From: Clostridiales bacterium
Lineage (GTDB): Bacteria > Bacillota > Clostridia > Oscillospirales > Oscillospiraceae
Reading direction: 5' to 3'
Length of the DNA: 7,706 nucleotides
Assembly (NCBI GenBank): GCA_021203685.1
Contig: JAJQAS010000289.1
Location: forward strand, 1 to 7,706
Shown here: piece by piece, positions 1 to 5,948 of the stretch
How the letters are laid out: every line of letters begins with the position of its first letter
How positions within the stretch are numbered: the first letter of the stretch is position 1
Notes under the pieces: generated by a model
What the model saw: the letters and a program-made list of their open reading frames with translations, nothing else
Told to the model about the DNA's origin: nothing
Database searches by the model: none
Made by a program: the position numbers and the translations under genes

Positions 1-181
1 CGCTCTTGATGTCCTCAGAGGTGACGCTGGGGCCGTTCGGGCCTTCGTGGCAGGGGGGCATGGGAGGAGCGGGAGGGGCCAGGCGCAGGTGGACGGAGTT
101 GTTCTTTTCGGCATACTCCAGCTCGGCCACGCCGTTTTCCTTCATAAAGTCGACCAGTTCTTTCAGTTCATCCAGTTTCAT
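1..181 (-). CDS. accB: Biotin carboxyl carrier protein of acetyl-CoA carboxylase, N-terminal part (cut by window edge)
   Basis: The first 60 codons of AccB are visible. AccB carries the biotin that shuttles carboxyl groups between the carboxylase (AccC) and transferase (AccA/AccD) of acetyl-CoA carboxylase, which makes malonyl-CoA for fatty acid synthesis. The protein opens with MKLDELKELVDFMKENGVAE, the short helical region typical of AccB N-termini, followed by a beta-type segment (LEYAEKNNSVHLRLA) and the start of a Pro/Ala-rich linker. The biotinyl domain with its AMK lysine lies beyond position 1. I chose the ATG at 181 because AAGGA ends 9 nt before it; an in-frame ATG at 190 has a second AAGGA 5 nt away and would add only three residues. 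It follows fabF in the same direction after a 225-nt gap, as in many clostridial FAS operons. Identity rests on the N-terminus and context, so it is slightly less certain than the complete genes. Confidence 0.82.
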   Translation of the reverse strand, partial: MKLDELKELVDFMKENGVAELEYAEKNNSVHLRLAPPAPPMPPCHEGPNGPSVTSEDIKS

Positions 182-346
182 AGTGTACATTCCTTTCCTT
201 GTGTGTGAGTATAGTCAGCGGTGTTGTGTGCGCCGCCGTTGGGATGGGATGATTTGTACCGCCTTGATTATCGCACACCGGAAAGCAACGGCGTGTGAAC
301 GGAAGATAAAATTCCGATGAAAAAGCGCTGAAAACTCATTTAGAGT

Positions 347-385
347 GGTTAGCAGCTAGTGGTTAGTAGAACCTGACTAACAGCT
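347..385. repeat. TTAGC-family intergenic repeat, copy A (after fabF)
   Basis: A short degenerate element made of GTTAGC/CTAAC-like units. It contains GTTAG (348-352) facing CTAAC (377-381), and the shared core that reads TTAGTCAGGTTCT on the minus strand. It lies about 20 nt beyond the fabF stop codon. The same core occurs in the gaps before fabF (1831-1940) and before fabD (3703-3755). The remaining part of the fabF-accB gap (182-346) shows no convincing promoter, only a small CGGAA/TTCCG hairpin at 300-316 and the accB ribosome-binding site. Confidence 0.55.
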
Positions 386-402
386 CATCAGCGGAGCTGA
401 TG
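386..402 (-). other. Small hairpin just after the fabF stop
   Basis: A perfect 7-bp stem, CATCAGC and GCTGATG on the minus strand, with a TCC loop, 4 nt after the fabF TGA. No T-tract follows, so it is not an intrinsic terminator. It could protect the 3' end of an upstream transcript piece, or be the outer part of repeat copy A, which begins directly beside it. Confidence 0.5.
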
Positions 403-406
403 CATG

Positions 407-1639
407 TCAAACCTTCCGGAAGGCCAGGCAGCCGTTGTGGCCGCCGAAGCCCAGGGAGCAGGACAGCGCCAGCTCCACCTCGGCTTCCCGGGCCTGGTTG
501 GGCACCACGTCCAAATCGCAGTCGGGGTCGGGCACCTGATAGCCCACGGTGGGAGGCACAATGCTCTGGGTCATGGCCAACACGGTGATGACCGCCTCGG
601 TGGCGCCCGCCGCGCCCAGCATATGGCCGGTGGCGCCCTTGGTAGAGGAGACCATCAGTTTGTGGGCGGCCTCGTCGCCGAAGGCCCGCTTGATAGCCAG
701 GGTCTCGGTCTTGTCGTTCATGGGGGTGGAGGTGCCGTGGGCGTTGATATAGGTCCTGGTGGGATCCTGGCAGCCGCCCGCCTCCTCCAGAGCCTGAGCG
801 ATGGCATCGCCGCCGCCCTCGCCTTCGGGGTCGGGAGCGGTGATGTGGTGGGCGTCGCAGGTGGAGCCGAAGCCGCAGATCTCGCAGTAGATCTTCGCAC
901 CCCGGGCCTTGGCGTGTTCATACTCCTCCAGCACCAGGGAGGCTGCGCCCTCGCCCATGACGAAGCCGTTGCGCTCCTTGTCAAAGGGGATGGAGGCTCG
1001 GTCGGGGTCGTCGGAGAGGGACAGGGCCTGACAGTTGATGAAGCCCGCCACGCCCACGGGGACGATGGTGGCCTCGGTGCCGCCCACGAACATGGCGTCG
1101 GCGTAGCCGTGCTTGATGGCCCGGTAGGCCTCGCCGATGGCGTGGGTGGAGGAGGCGCAGGCGGTGGCGATGCTCATGCAGGGGCCTTTGCAGCCGTGCT
1201 TGATGGCCACGGTGCCGGCGGCGGCGTTGCCCATCATGTTGGTGATGGTATAGGGGGAGACCCGCCGGGGGCCTTTGTTCAGGAGCTTGGTCTGCTCCTC
1301 CACCATGGTGTTCAGTCCGCCGATGCCGGAGGAGAAGTAGCAGCCCATCCGCTTGGGGTCGATGGTGCCCTCAATGCCGGAGTCCTGGGCGGCCTGGGCG
1401 GCGGCGGCTACCGCGTACTGAATGTTCAGGTCGTTGCGGCGGACCTCGCTGCGCTCCATATACAGCAGGGGGTTGAAGTCCTTGACCTCGGCGGCCATGG
1501 TGGCCCGGAAGTCGGTCAGGTCAAAGCGGGTGATTTTGCCGATGCCGTGCTTGCCGGCGATCAGGTTCTCCCACATGGTGGGGACATCGTTGCCGATGGC
1601 GTTGACAGCGCCAAGGCCGGTGACCACAACTCGTCTCAT
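407..1639 (-). CDS. fabF: Beta-ketoacyl-ACP synthase II (KAS II)
   Basis: FabF elongates fatty acids in the cytoplasm: it takes an acyl chain from acyl-ACP and condenses it with malonyl-ACP, releasing CO2. The 410-residue protein has the usual family length and starts MRRVVVTGLGAVNAIG. The active-site cysteine is C161 in TACASSTHAIGEAYRAI; the two catalytic histidines are H301 in NAHGTSTPMND and H339 in KGATGHMLGAAGA, with K334 in the latter motif. The C-terminal GFGGHN loop (397-402) is intact. The C-H-H triad marks a FabF/FabB type enzyme and not FabH (C-H-N). Start is the ATG at 1639, with AAAGGA 9 nt upstream; longer open frames upstream encode a phenylalanine-rich stretch unlike any KAS. 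It lies between fabG (302-nt gap) and accB. The TGA stop is at 407-409. Nothing essential is missing. Confidence 0.97.
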   Translation of the reverse strand: MRRVVVTGLGAVNAIGNDVPTMWENLIAGKHGIGKITRFDLTDFRATMAAEVKDFNPLLYMERSEVRRNDLNIQYAVAAAAQAAQDSGIEGTIDPKRMGCYFSSGIGGLNTMVEEQTKLLNKGPRRVSPYTITNMMGNAAAGTVAIKHGCKGPCMSIATACASSTHAIGEAYRAIKHGYADAMFVGGTEATIVPVGVAGFINCQALSLSDDPDRASIPFDKERNGFVMGEGAASLVLEEYEHAKARGAKIYCEICGFGSTCDAHHITAPDPEGEGGGDAIAQALEEAGGCQDPTRTYINAHGTSTPMNDKTETLAIKRAFGDEAAHKLMVSSTKGATGHMLGAAGATEAVITVLAMTQSIVPPTVGYQVPDPDCDLDVVPNQAREAEVELALSCSLGFGGHNGCLAFRKV

Positions 1640-1723
1640 AGTGAAACATCCTTTCAAAACAATAAAAGTGCGGAACAGCGAAAAAAAGAAAAGTGCGAAA
1701 ATAAAGTAAAAATTTGGCGAAAA

Positions 1724-1827
1724 CAGCCAGACAAACAGTGTCTGCCCACGGCGGACCGTGGGTACACACCATCTGTCCGGCGGGGCAGGGAGCAGCCAGA
1801 CAAACTGCCGCACCCTGCCCGCAGGGG
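1724..1827. other. Structured fabF leader: 13-bp direct repeats and GC hairpins
   Basis: Part of the 302-nt non-coding gap between fabG and fabF. CAGCCAGACAAAC occurs exactly at 1724-1736 and again at 1793-1805. Between the copies is a perfect 7-bp hairpin, CCCACGG (1745-1751) and CCGTGGG (1756-1762). GGGCAGGG (1783-1790) can pair with CCCTGCCC (1813-1820) around the second copy, and CCCTGC/GCAGGG (1813-1826) forms a competing small hairpin. From 1640 to 1723 the minus strand is T-rich, with only the fabF ribosome-binding site recognisable. No T-tract directly follows a stem in the direction of transcription, so I do not call a terminator. Function is unknown. Confidence 0.5.
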
Positions 1828-1830
1828 TTG

Positions 1831-1940
1831 AGCTGTTAGCCGTTAGTCGTTAGCCATTAGTCAGGTGCTGCAAACCAAATGCGTAGTGCTTAAAAGGTAG
1901 CACCACCAAGCTAAAGGCTAAGAGCTAAACGCTAATAGCT
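1831..1940. repeat. TTAGC-family intergenic repeat, copy B (between fabG and fabF)
   Basis: A 110-bp imperfect inverted repeat. The left arm AGCTGTTAGCCGTTAG (1831-1846) matches the complement of the right arm CTAAACGCTAATAGCT (1925-1940) at 13 of 16 positions. Both arms are tandem runs of TTAGC/GCTAA-like units. Inside, GGTGCT (1864-1869) faces AGCACC (1899-1904), so the whole can fold as a nested stem. The core TTAGTCAGGTGCT lies on the plus strand here, opposite to copies A and C. The right arm ends one base before the fabG stop codon. No coding capacity is seen; it looks like a non-autonomous, MITE-like or REP-like element. Confidence 0.65.
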
Positions 1941-1941
1941 A

Positions 1942-2691
1942 TCACATAGCGATGCCGCCGTCCACGCGGATGACCTCGCCGGTGATATATTTGGCGTCGT
2001 CGGAGGCCAGGAAGGCCACGCAGTTGGCGATGTCCTCGGCCTTGCCCATGTGACCCATGGGGACGGTGGCCAGCAGGGCTTTCAGGGCTTCCTGGTCCAT
2101 GGAGGCGGTCATGGGGGTCTCGATGGCGCCGGGGGCCACGGCGTTGCAGTTGACGCCCCGGGTGGCCAGCTCCCGGGCCACGGTCTTGGTCAGGGCGATG
2201 ACGCCGCCCTTGGCGGCGGTGTAGTTGGCCTGGGCCGCGTTGCCCATCAGGCCGGAGACGGAGGAGATGTTGATGATCTTCCCGGCCTTTTTCTTCATAA
2301 AGTTGCGGTAGCAGGCTTTGATGGTGTTGAACATGGATTTCAGGTTGATGTTCAGCACCAGGTCCCAGTCCTGCTCGCTCATGGCCAGCAGCACCTTGTC
2401 CCGGCAGATACCGGCGTTGTTGACCAGGATGTCCACGCCGCCCATCTCCTTGATGACGGCCTTGACGTTGGTCTGCACCGCCTCGTAGTTGGATACGTCG
2501 CAGCGCTTAAAGCAGGCGGTGACGCCCCGCTCCTCGGCGATCTTGGCGGCGGCGGCGACGCCGTCCTCCTCGGCGCACAGGTCAAAGAGTACCACGGAGG
2601 CCCCTTCCTGGGCCAGTTTATCGGCAATGGCGAAGCCAATGCCACGGGCAGCGCCGGTGACCAGCGCGACTTTACCTTCTAATTTAGCCAT
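1942..2691 (-). CDS. fabG: 3-oxoacyl-ACP reductase
   Basis: FabG is a cytoplasmic short-chain dehydrogenase that reduces 3-oxoacyl-ACP to 3-hydroxyacyl-ACP with NADPH, the first reduction in each FAS II round. The 249-residue protein has the classical layout: nucleotide-binding TGAARGIG at 12-19, NNAG at 91-94, active-site S144 in ISSVSG, Y157 and K161 in ANYTAAKGG, and the PG turn near 187-188 in NAVAPGAIETPMT. The C-terminus VDGGIAM is typical of clostridial FabG. Start is the ATG at 2691; AAAGGA is 9 nt upstream. It follows fabD after only 16 nt, so the two are surely co-transcribed. SDR proteins are a broad family, but position inside the FAS operon and close motif agreement make FabG firm. 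Confidence 0.96.
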   Translation of the reverse strand: MAKLEGKVALVTGAARGIGFAIADKLAQEGASVVLFDLCAEEDGVAAAAKIAEERGVTACFKRCDVSNYEAVQTNVKAVIKEMGGVDILVNNAGICRDKVLLAMSEQDWDLVLNINLKSMFNTIKACYRNFMKKKAGKIINISSVSGLMGNAAQANYTAAKGGVIALTKTVARELATRGVNCNAVAPGAIETPMTASMDQEALKALLATVPMGHMGKAEDIANCVAFLASDDAKYITGEVIRVDGGIAM

Positions 2692-2707
2692 AGATATTCG
2701 TCCTTTC

Positions 2708-3625
2708 TTAGCCCTTAACGGCGACCACGGCGGCCTGGAGCGTGGCGGCATTCTCCACGTGCAGGGCGGTGACGGTGGGGTCGATGCGTTTGATGAGACC
2801 GGTGAGGGTGTCGCCGGGTCCCACCTCGATGAAGGTGTCCACCCCGGCGGCCACCATGTTTTCCACAATGGTCTGCCAGCGGACGGGGTTCTCCACCTGC
2901 TTGCTCAGCAGCTCCTTGTACATCCCATCCTCATAGGGCTGGGCGGTGACGTTGGAGTAGAGGGTGTACTTGGGCGCGGCGAACTCCAGCGGGGCCAGCA
3001 CGTCCACCAGGCCCACGGCGGCGGAGTGCATAAAGGGGGAGTGGAAGGCTCCGGCCACCTTCAAAGGAATTGCCCGGCCGCCTGCGGCCTTAACAGAGGC
3101 CCGGAAGTCCGCCATGGAGGTGGACAGCCCGGCGCACACGGTCTGGGCGGCGGAGTTGTAGTTGACGGGATAGACCTGGTCGGCCTGGGCCGCCAGCTCC
3201 TCCACCTTTTCCGGGGTCAGCTTGACCACAGCGCACATGCCGGTGCTGACCTGGTTGGAGGCATCCTGCATCAGCTCGCCCCGGCGGCAGACCAGCCGGA
3301 AGGCGTCCTCCGGCGACACCGCGCCGGAAAAGCCCAGGGCGGAGATCTCACCCACAGAGAAGCCCGCCAGCATGGCCGGCTCCACGCCCGCCTCCAGCAG
3401 GGCGTTGGCGGCGGCCAGCTCCACCACGAACATATCGGGCTGGGTGTTGGAGGTGATGGTCAGGTCCTCTTTGGTGCCGGTGAAGCACTGTTCGGAGGTG
3501 CCGGGACGGATGGCGTCGGCCATGTCGAACACAGCCTTGGCGGCGGGGCTGACCTGGGCCAGCTCCTGCCCCATGCCGGGGTACTGCGCGCCCTGGCCGG
3601 AAAATACAAACGCGATTTTACTCAT
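2708..3625 (-). CDS. fabD: Malonyl-CoA:ACP transacylase
   Basis: FabD moves the malonyl group from CoA to the phosphopantetheine arm of ACP, supplying the extender unit for FabF. The 305-residue protein is of normal length and starts MSKIAFVFSGQGAQYPGMG, the FSGQG(A/S)Q motif near the N-terminus of this family. The catalytic serine is S90 in GFSVGE, the substrate arginine is probably R115 in CRRGELMQ, and the catalytic histidine is H195 in GAFHSPFM. The usual nucleophile motif is GHSxGE; here the histidine before the serine is phenylalanine, a non-catalytic position. I chose the ATG at 3625, with GGAG 11 nt upstream, over an in-frame TTG at 3646, which lacks a ribosome-binding site. It is followed after 16 nt by fabG and preceded by a 283-nt gap after acpP. 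Confidence 0.96.
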   Translation of the reverse strand: MSKIAFVFSGQGAQYPGMGQELAQVSPAAKAVFDMADAIRPGTSEQCFTGTKEDLTITSNTQPDMFVVELAAANALLEAGVEPAMLAGFSVGEISALGFSGAVSPEDAFRLVCRRGELMQDASNQVSTGMCAVVKLTPEKVEELAAQADQVYPVNYNSAAQTVCAGLSTSMADFRASVKAAGGRAIPLKVAGAFHSPFMHSAAVGLVDVLAPLEFAAPKYTLYSNVTAQPYEDGMYKELLSKQVENPVRWQTIVENMVAAGVDTFIEVGPGDTLTGLIKRIDPTVTALHVENAATLQAAVVAVKG

Positions 3626-3670
3626 AGATAACAACGCTCCAAACAACAGAATGGAATCAGTCTTGTTGGT

Positions 3671-3784
3671 TATCCCTTTGGTTCAGCCTTATGGGCATTT
3701 TTAGCTATTCGCTTTAGACTGGCAGTACCTGACTAACAGCTAACGGCTAATAGCTTATCACAACGCGGCTGAGTAAAAGGGATA
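3671..3784. repeat. MITE-like element framing TTAGC repeat copy C (acpP-fabD gap)
   Basis: An outer inverted repeat of 18 bp, TATCCCTTTGGTTCAGCC (3671-3688) against the complement of 3767-3784, agrees at 15 of 18 positions; the three mismatches are consecutive. Inside lies TTAGC-family copy C (3703-3755), whose ends AGCTATT (3703-3709) and AATAGCT (3749-3755) are exact complements and whose core reads TTAGTCAGGTACT on the minus strand. The 114 bp carry no open frame of note and no clear target-site duplication. In the acpP-fabD mRNA this would fold as a long interrupted stem. It could be a decayed miniature transposon, a structured spacer that tunes fabD relative to acpP, or both. Confidence 0.6.
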
Positions 3785-3857
3785 GTCAGAAGTCTTTTTT
3801 GTGCTGCGGAAGAGCGGTCATGCCCGCCCGCCGCAGAGATGGGGGGTCTGCAGTCGC

Positions 3858-3894
3858 CCCGGCCCGCGGACAGCGCGTCCGCCCGCAGGCCGGG
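3858..3894 (-). other. Strong GC hairpin downstream of acpP
   Basis: On the minus strand, 14 nt after the acpP stop, CCCGGCC and GGCCGGG form an outer stem and GCGGAC and GTCCGC an inner stem, with a 5-nt against 1-nt internal loop and a 5-nt hairpin loop. The T-tract needed for an intrinsic terminator is absent. ACP is needed in large excess over the FAS enzymes, so a hairpin that stabilises a short acpP message or slows polymerase is plausible, but that role is inferred. Confidence 0.55.
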
Positions 3895-3908
3895 AGAAGC
3901 GGAAACGT

Positions 3909-4133
3909 TCAGCCCAGCTTGGACTCGATGAAGGAGACCAGCTCGCCGATGGTGGTGACCTTCTGGTCCAGCTCCAGCTCGGCGTCCAGCTCTTCCTCCA
4001 GCTCCATGACCATCTCGACGGTCTCCAGGGAGTCGATGCCCAGGGACTCGAAGGTGGTCTCGGGGGTCAGCTCAGAGGCGTCGCGGCCAGTGTGGTCGGC
4101 CAGAACGGCGGCAACCTTAGCAAAAATATCCAT
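3909..4133 (-). CDS. acpP: Acyl carrier protein
   Basis: ACP is the small acidic cytoplasmic carrier to which all FAS II intermediates are attached. The 74-residue protein begins MDIFAKVAAVLADHTGRDAS and contains the phosphopantetheine attachment motif GIDSLETVE with the modified serine at S35. Helix II that follows (LETVEMVMELEEELDAELE) is strongly acidic, as expected for docking to FAS enzymes. Length is within the usual 74-80 residues. Start is the ATG at 4133, with GGAGG 8 nt upstream; an open frame reaching 4208 would start inside the promoter region and is rejected. It is the first gene of the visible FAS operon, about 75 nt after the predicted transcription start. Confidence 0.97.
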   Translation of the reverse strand: MDIFAKVAAVLADHTGRDASELTPETTFESLGIDSLETVEMVMELEEELDAELELDQKVTTIGELVSFIESKLG

Positions 4134-4213
4134 TGTTTTGTCCTCCAGAAAAAATTTTAGTAAAGAATGGAGACGGATGCTTTTTTGAGAAAGAAAAGAA
4201 TCCATCAAAAATA

Positions 4214-4242
4214 ATCATAGCGGACATCCCTGTATTTGTCAA
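4214..4242 (-). promoter_or_regulatory. Housekeeping promoter of the FAS operon
   Basis: Reading left, TTGACA (complement of 4237-4242) is followed after exactly 17 nt by TATGAT (complement of 4214-4219), a near-consensus sigma-70/sigma-A promoter. Transcription should begin near 4207, giving a 5' leader of about 74 nt before acpP. I saw no clear FapR or FabT operator over it. Confidence 0.85.
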
Positions 4243-4306
4243 GCATGGAAGTGAGGAATTCTGAACAAAAAAGCGGCGATTTTCTAGTTTTTGTAACGAT
4301 GAGATG

Positions 4307-4319
4307 GGGGAAATTCCCC
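4307..4319. promoter_or_regulatory. 13-bp perfect palindrome in the divergent acpP/metK region
   Basis: GGGGAAATTCCCC has two exact 6-bp arms around a central A. It lies about 65 bp upstream of the FAS -35 box and 104 bp before the metK -35 box. It has operator-like symmetry but matches no regulator site I can name, and a palindrome this short can arise by chance. Confidence 0.25.
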
Positions 4320-4422
4320 GGAAGGGACCTGCCTGAGCCACCCGGTCCGGTTCCGGCGGAACGAGTCGCCGCGCCCCTGTCGGCGCCGCCCGCCTTTTCG
4401 GACAAACAGTGGGAAATGTACC

Positions 4423-4450
4423 TTGACATACCGTTGCGCCCTGTTATAAT
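4423..4450 (+). promoter_or_regulatory. Promoter of the SAM riboswitch-metK transcript
   Basis: TTGACA (4423-4428), a 16-nt spacer, and a perfect TATAAT (4445-4450) preceded by TG at 4442-4443, an extended -10 element. Both boxes are consensus, so strong constitutive initiation near 4457 is expected, with control exerted later by the riboswitch. It faces away from the FAS promoter; the two -35 boxes are about 180 bp apart. Confidence 0.9.
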
Positions 4451-4469
4451 GAGAACACAACTTAACAGC

Positions 4470-4567
4470 CTTATCAAGAGTGGCGGAGGGTACGGCCCTG
4501 TGAAGCCCGGCAACCTGCCTTTGCGGCAAGGTGCCAATTCCGGCGGTTAATGATCGAAAGATGAGGA
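4470..4567 (+). promoter_or_regulatory. SAM-I (S-box) riboswitch aptamer
   Basis: This leader RNA binds S-adenosylmethionine and shuts off transcription of metK when SAM is plentiful. The family's conserved blocks are present in order: CTTATCAAGAG at the 5' end, GGCGGAGGG, GGCCCTGTGAAGCCCGGCAA, GGTGCCAATTCC, and GATGAGGA at the 3' end. P1 forms between CTTATC (4470-4475) and GATGAG (4560-4565), with one G-U pair. The aptamer begins about 13 nt after the predicted transcription start and is followed by an intrinsic terminator at 4581-4608, the usual OFF-switch layout. I could not draw a convincing antiterminator by eye; GGCGG at 4542-4546 is complementary to CCGCC in the 5' terminator arm and may be part of it. 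Confidence 0.96.
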
Positions 4568-4580
4568 TAGCTCCTTTCTC

Positions 4581-4608
4581 AAACGTTCCGCCTGGCGGAA
4601 CGTTTTTT
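4581..4608 (+). terminator. Riboswitch-controlled intrinsic terminator
   Basis: An 11-bp perfect stem, AAACGTTCCGC (4581-4591) and GCGGAACGTTT (4595-4605), with a CTG loop and a T-run at 4603-4608. It sits 14 nt after the SAM-I aptamer and 80 nt before metK, so it is the expression platform: SAM-bound RNA should let it form and end transcription early. Confidence 0.93.
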
Positions 4609-4638
4609 GCAACCTGCGGCTGTTTTGTTCTGTCCCCG

Positions 4639-4654
4639 GAGGCGAAGCCGCCTC
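4639..4654 (+). other. Small hairpin in the metK leader
   Basis: GAGGCG (4639-4644) and CGCCTC (4649-4654) form a 6-bp stem with an AAGC loop between the riboswitch terminator and the metK ribosome-binding site. It would exist only in read-through transcripts. The true AAGGA site at 4679-4683 lies outside it, so direct control of translation is unlikely. Confidence 0.35.
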
Positions 4655-4688
4655 TCCCTGTACATTGAACATAGAAAGAAGGACAACC

Positions 4689-5870
4689 ATGACAAACCGC
4701 ATTTTTACCTCTGAATCTGTCACCGAAGGCCACCCCGACAAGGTCTGCGACCAGGTCTCCGACGCGGTGCTGGACAGCATTCTGGCCCAGGACCCCATGG
4801 CCCGGGTGGCCTGCGAGACCTGCACCACCACCGGCATGGTGTTGGTGATGGGCGAGATCACCACCACCGCCAAAATCGACATCCCCTCCATTGTCCGGGG
4901 GACGGTGGGGCGCATTGGCTACGACGACCCCGCTTACGGCTTCGATGCCGACACCTGCGCCGTGTTCACCACCCTGGACAAGCAGTCCCCGGATATCGCC
5001 ATGGGGGTCAACAACTCCTACGAGTACAAGGCCGACGCCGCCGATGCCGCCGACCTCATCGGCGCGGGCGACCAGGGCATGATGTTCGGTTACGCCTGCC
5101 GGGAGACCGAGGAACTGATGCCCGCCCCCATCGCCCTGGCCCACAACCTGACCCGCGCCCTGTCCGAACGCCGCAAGAGCGGCGCATTGCCCTGGCTGCG
5201 CCCCGATGGCAAGAGCCAGGTCACGGTGGCTTACGACGAAAACGGCGACGTGGAGTGGTGCCCCGCCGTGGTGGTCTCCACCCAGCACGACCCGGACATC
5301 TCCATCAAGGACCTGCGGGAGGCCGTCATCGAGGAGGTCATCCGCCCCAACCTGCCCAAGCGCTGCCTGCGCCCGGAGACGAAAATTTACGTGAACCCCA
5401 CCGGACGCTTCGTGGTGGGCGGCCCTGTGGGCGACTCCGGCCTGACCGGGCGGAAGATCATTGTGGACACCTACGGCGGAGCCGCCGCCCACGGCGGCGG
5501 GGCTTTCTCCGGCAAGGACCCCACCAAGGTGGACCGCAGCGCGGCCTATATGGCTCGCCATGTGGCGAAGAATCTGGTGGCTGCGGGCCTGTGCAGGCGC
5601 TGCCAGATCGAGCTGGCCTACGCCATCGGCGTGGCCCGGCCCGTCTCCGTGCTGGTAGACAGCATGGGCACCGGCGTGGTGTCCGACGAGAAGCTGGCCC
5701 AGATCGTCAGCGAGGTCTTTGACCTGCGCCCCGCCTCCATCATCTCCTATCTGGACCTGCGCCGCCCCATCTACGAGCAGACTGCCGCCTACGGTCACTT
5801 TGGCCGCCGGGACCTGGATCTGCCCTGGGAGCGGCTGAACCGGGTGGAGGAATTGAAGGACCGGGTGTAA
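4689..5870 (+). CDS. metK: S-adenosylmethionine synthetase (methionine adenosyltransferase)
   Basis: MetK makes S-adenosylmethionine from ATP and methionine, releasing phosphate and pyrophosphate; SAM is the main methyl donor. The 393-residue protein matches the bacterial family length. Visible landmarks are FTSESVTEGHPDKVCDQ with the ATP-contacting H15, the first signature GAGDQGMMFGYA (125-136), and the phosphate-binding loop GGGAFSGKD (269-277); VNPTGRFVVGGPVGDSGLTG (235-254) is also typical. The C-terminal region includes YGHFGRRDLDLPWE. Start is the ATG at 4689 with AAGGA just upstream; an in-frame TTG at 4665 lacks a proper site. It is transcribed alone: riboswitch in front, strong terminator directly behind. 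No unusual residues were noticed. Confidence 0.98.
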   Translation: MTNRIFTSESVTEGHPDKVCDQVSDAVLDSILAQDPMARVACETCTTTGMVLVMGEITTTAKIDIPSIVRGTVGRIGYDDPAYGFDADTCAVFTTLDKQSPDIAMGVNNSYEYKADAADAADLIGAGDQGMMFGYACRETEELMPAPIALAHNLTRALSERRKSGALPWLRPDGKSQVTVAYDENGDVEWCPAVVVSTQHDPDISIKDLREAVIEEVIRPNLPKRCLRPETKIYVNPTGRFVVGGPVGDSGLTGRKIIVDTYGGAAAHGGGAFSGKDPTKVDRSAAYMARHVAKNLVAAGLCRRCQIELAYAIGVARPVSVLVDSMGTGVVSDEKLAQIVSEVFDLRPASIISYLDLRRPIYEQTAAYGHFGRRDLDLPWERLNRVEELKDRV

Positions 5871-5911
5871 TTTGGATATCCGGCAAGCAAACAGCAGACA
5901 AACGACTTTCC

Positions 5912-5938
5912 GGGGACCGCTGCGGCGGTCCCCCTTTT
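5912..5938 (+). terminator. Intrinsic terminator of metK
   Basis: A perfect 9-bp stem GGGGACCGC (5912-5920) and GCGGTCCCC (5925-5933) with a TGCG loop, followed by CTTTT. It lies 41 nt after the metK stop and separates metK from the pdx genes. Confidence 0.9.
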
Positions 5939-5948
5939 CGCCCCAATC

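Noticed and set aside
1640..1813. N-terminal extension of fabF to a start at 1813
   Set aside because: The extra residues are phenylalanine-rich and unlike KAS enzymes; they come from the T-rich leader, and the ATG at 1639 has a well-placed AAAGGA and begins with the conserved MRRVVVTGLG.
404..1831. 475-codon open frame on the plus strand opposite fabF, extremely rich in Gly, Ala, His and Val
   Set aside because: It is antisense to a clear fabF with all catalytic residues, lacks a ribosome-binding site or any known domain, and its composition is what GC-rich third codon positions give on the opposite strand.
2489..3631. 380-codon plus-strand open frame opposite fabD and part of fabG
   Set aside because: It is a shadow of two confirmed genes, and its product has no recognisable motifs.
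3639..3697. Possible 13-codon leader peptide (MPIRLNQRDNQQD) upstream of fabD
   Set aside because: No ribosome-binding site precedes it, and it overlaps the MITE-like inverted repeat, which explains the sequence better.
4134..4206. FapR or FabT operator in the acpP leader
   Set aside because: I looked for their palindromic sites over and after the FAS promoter and saw no convincing match.
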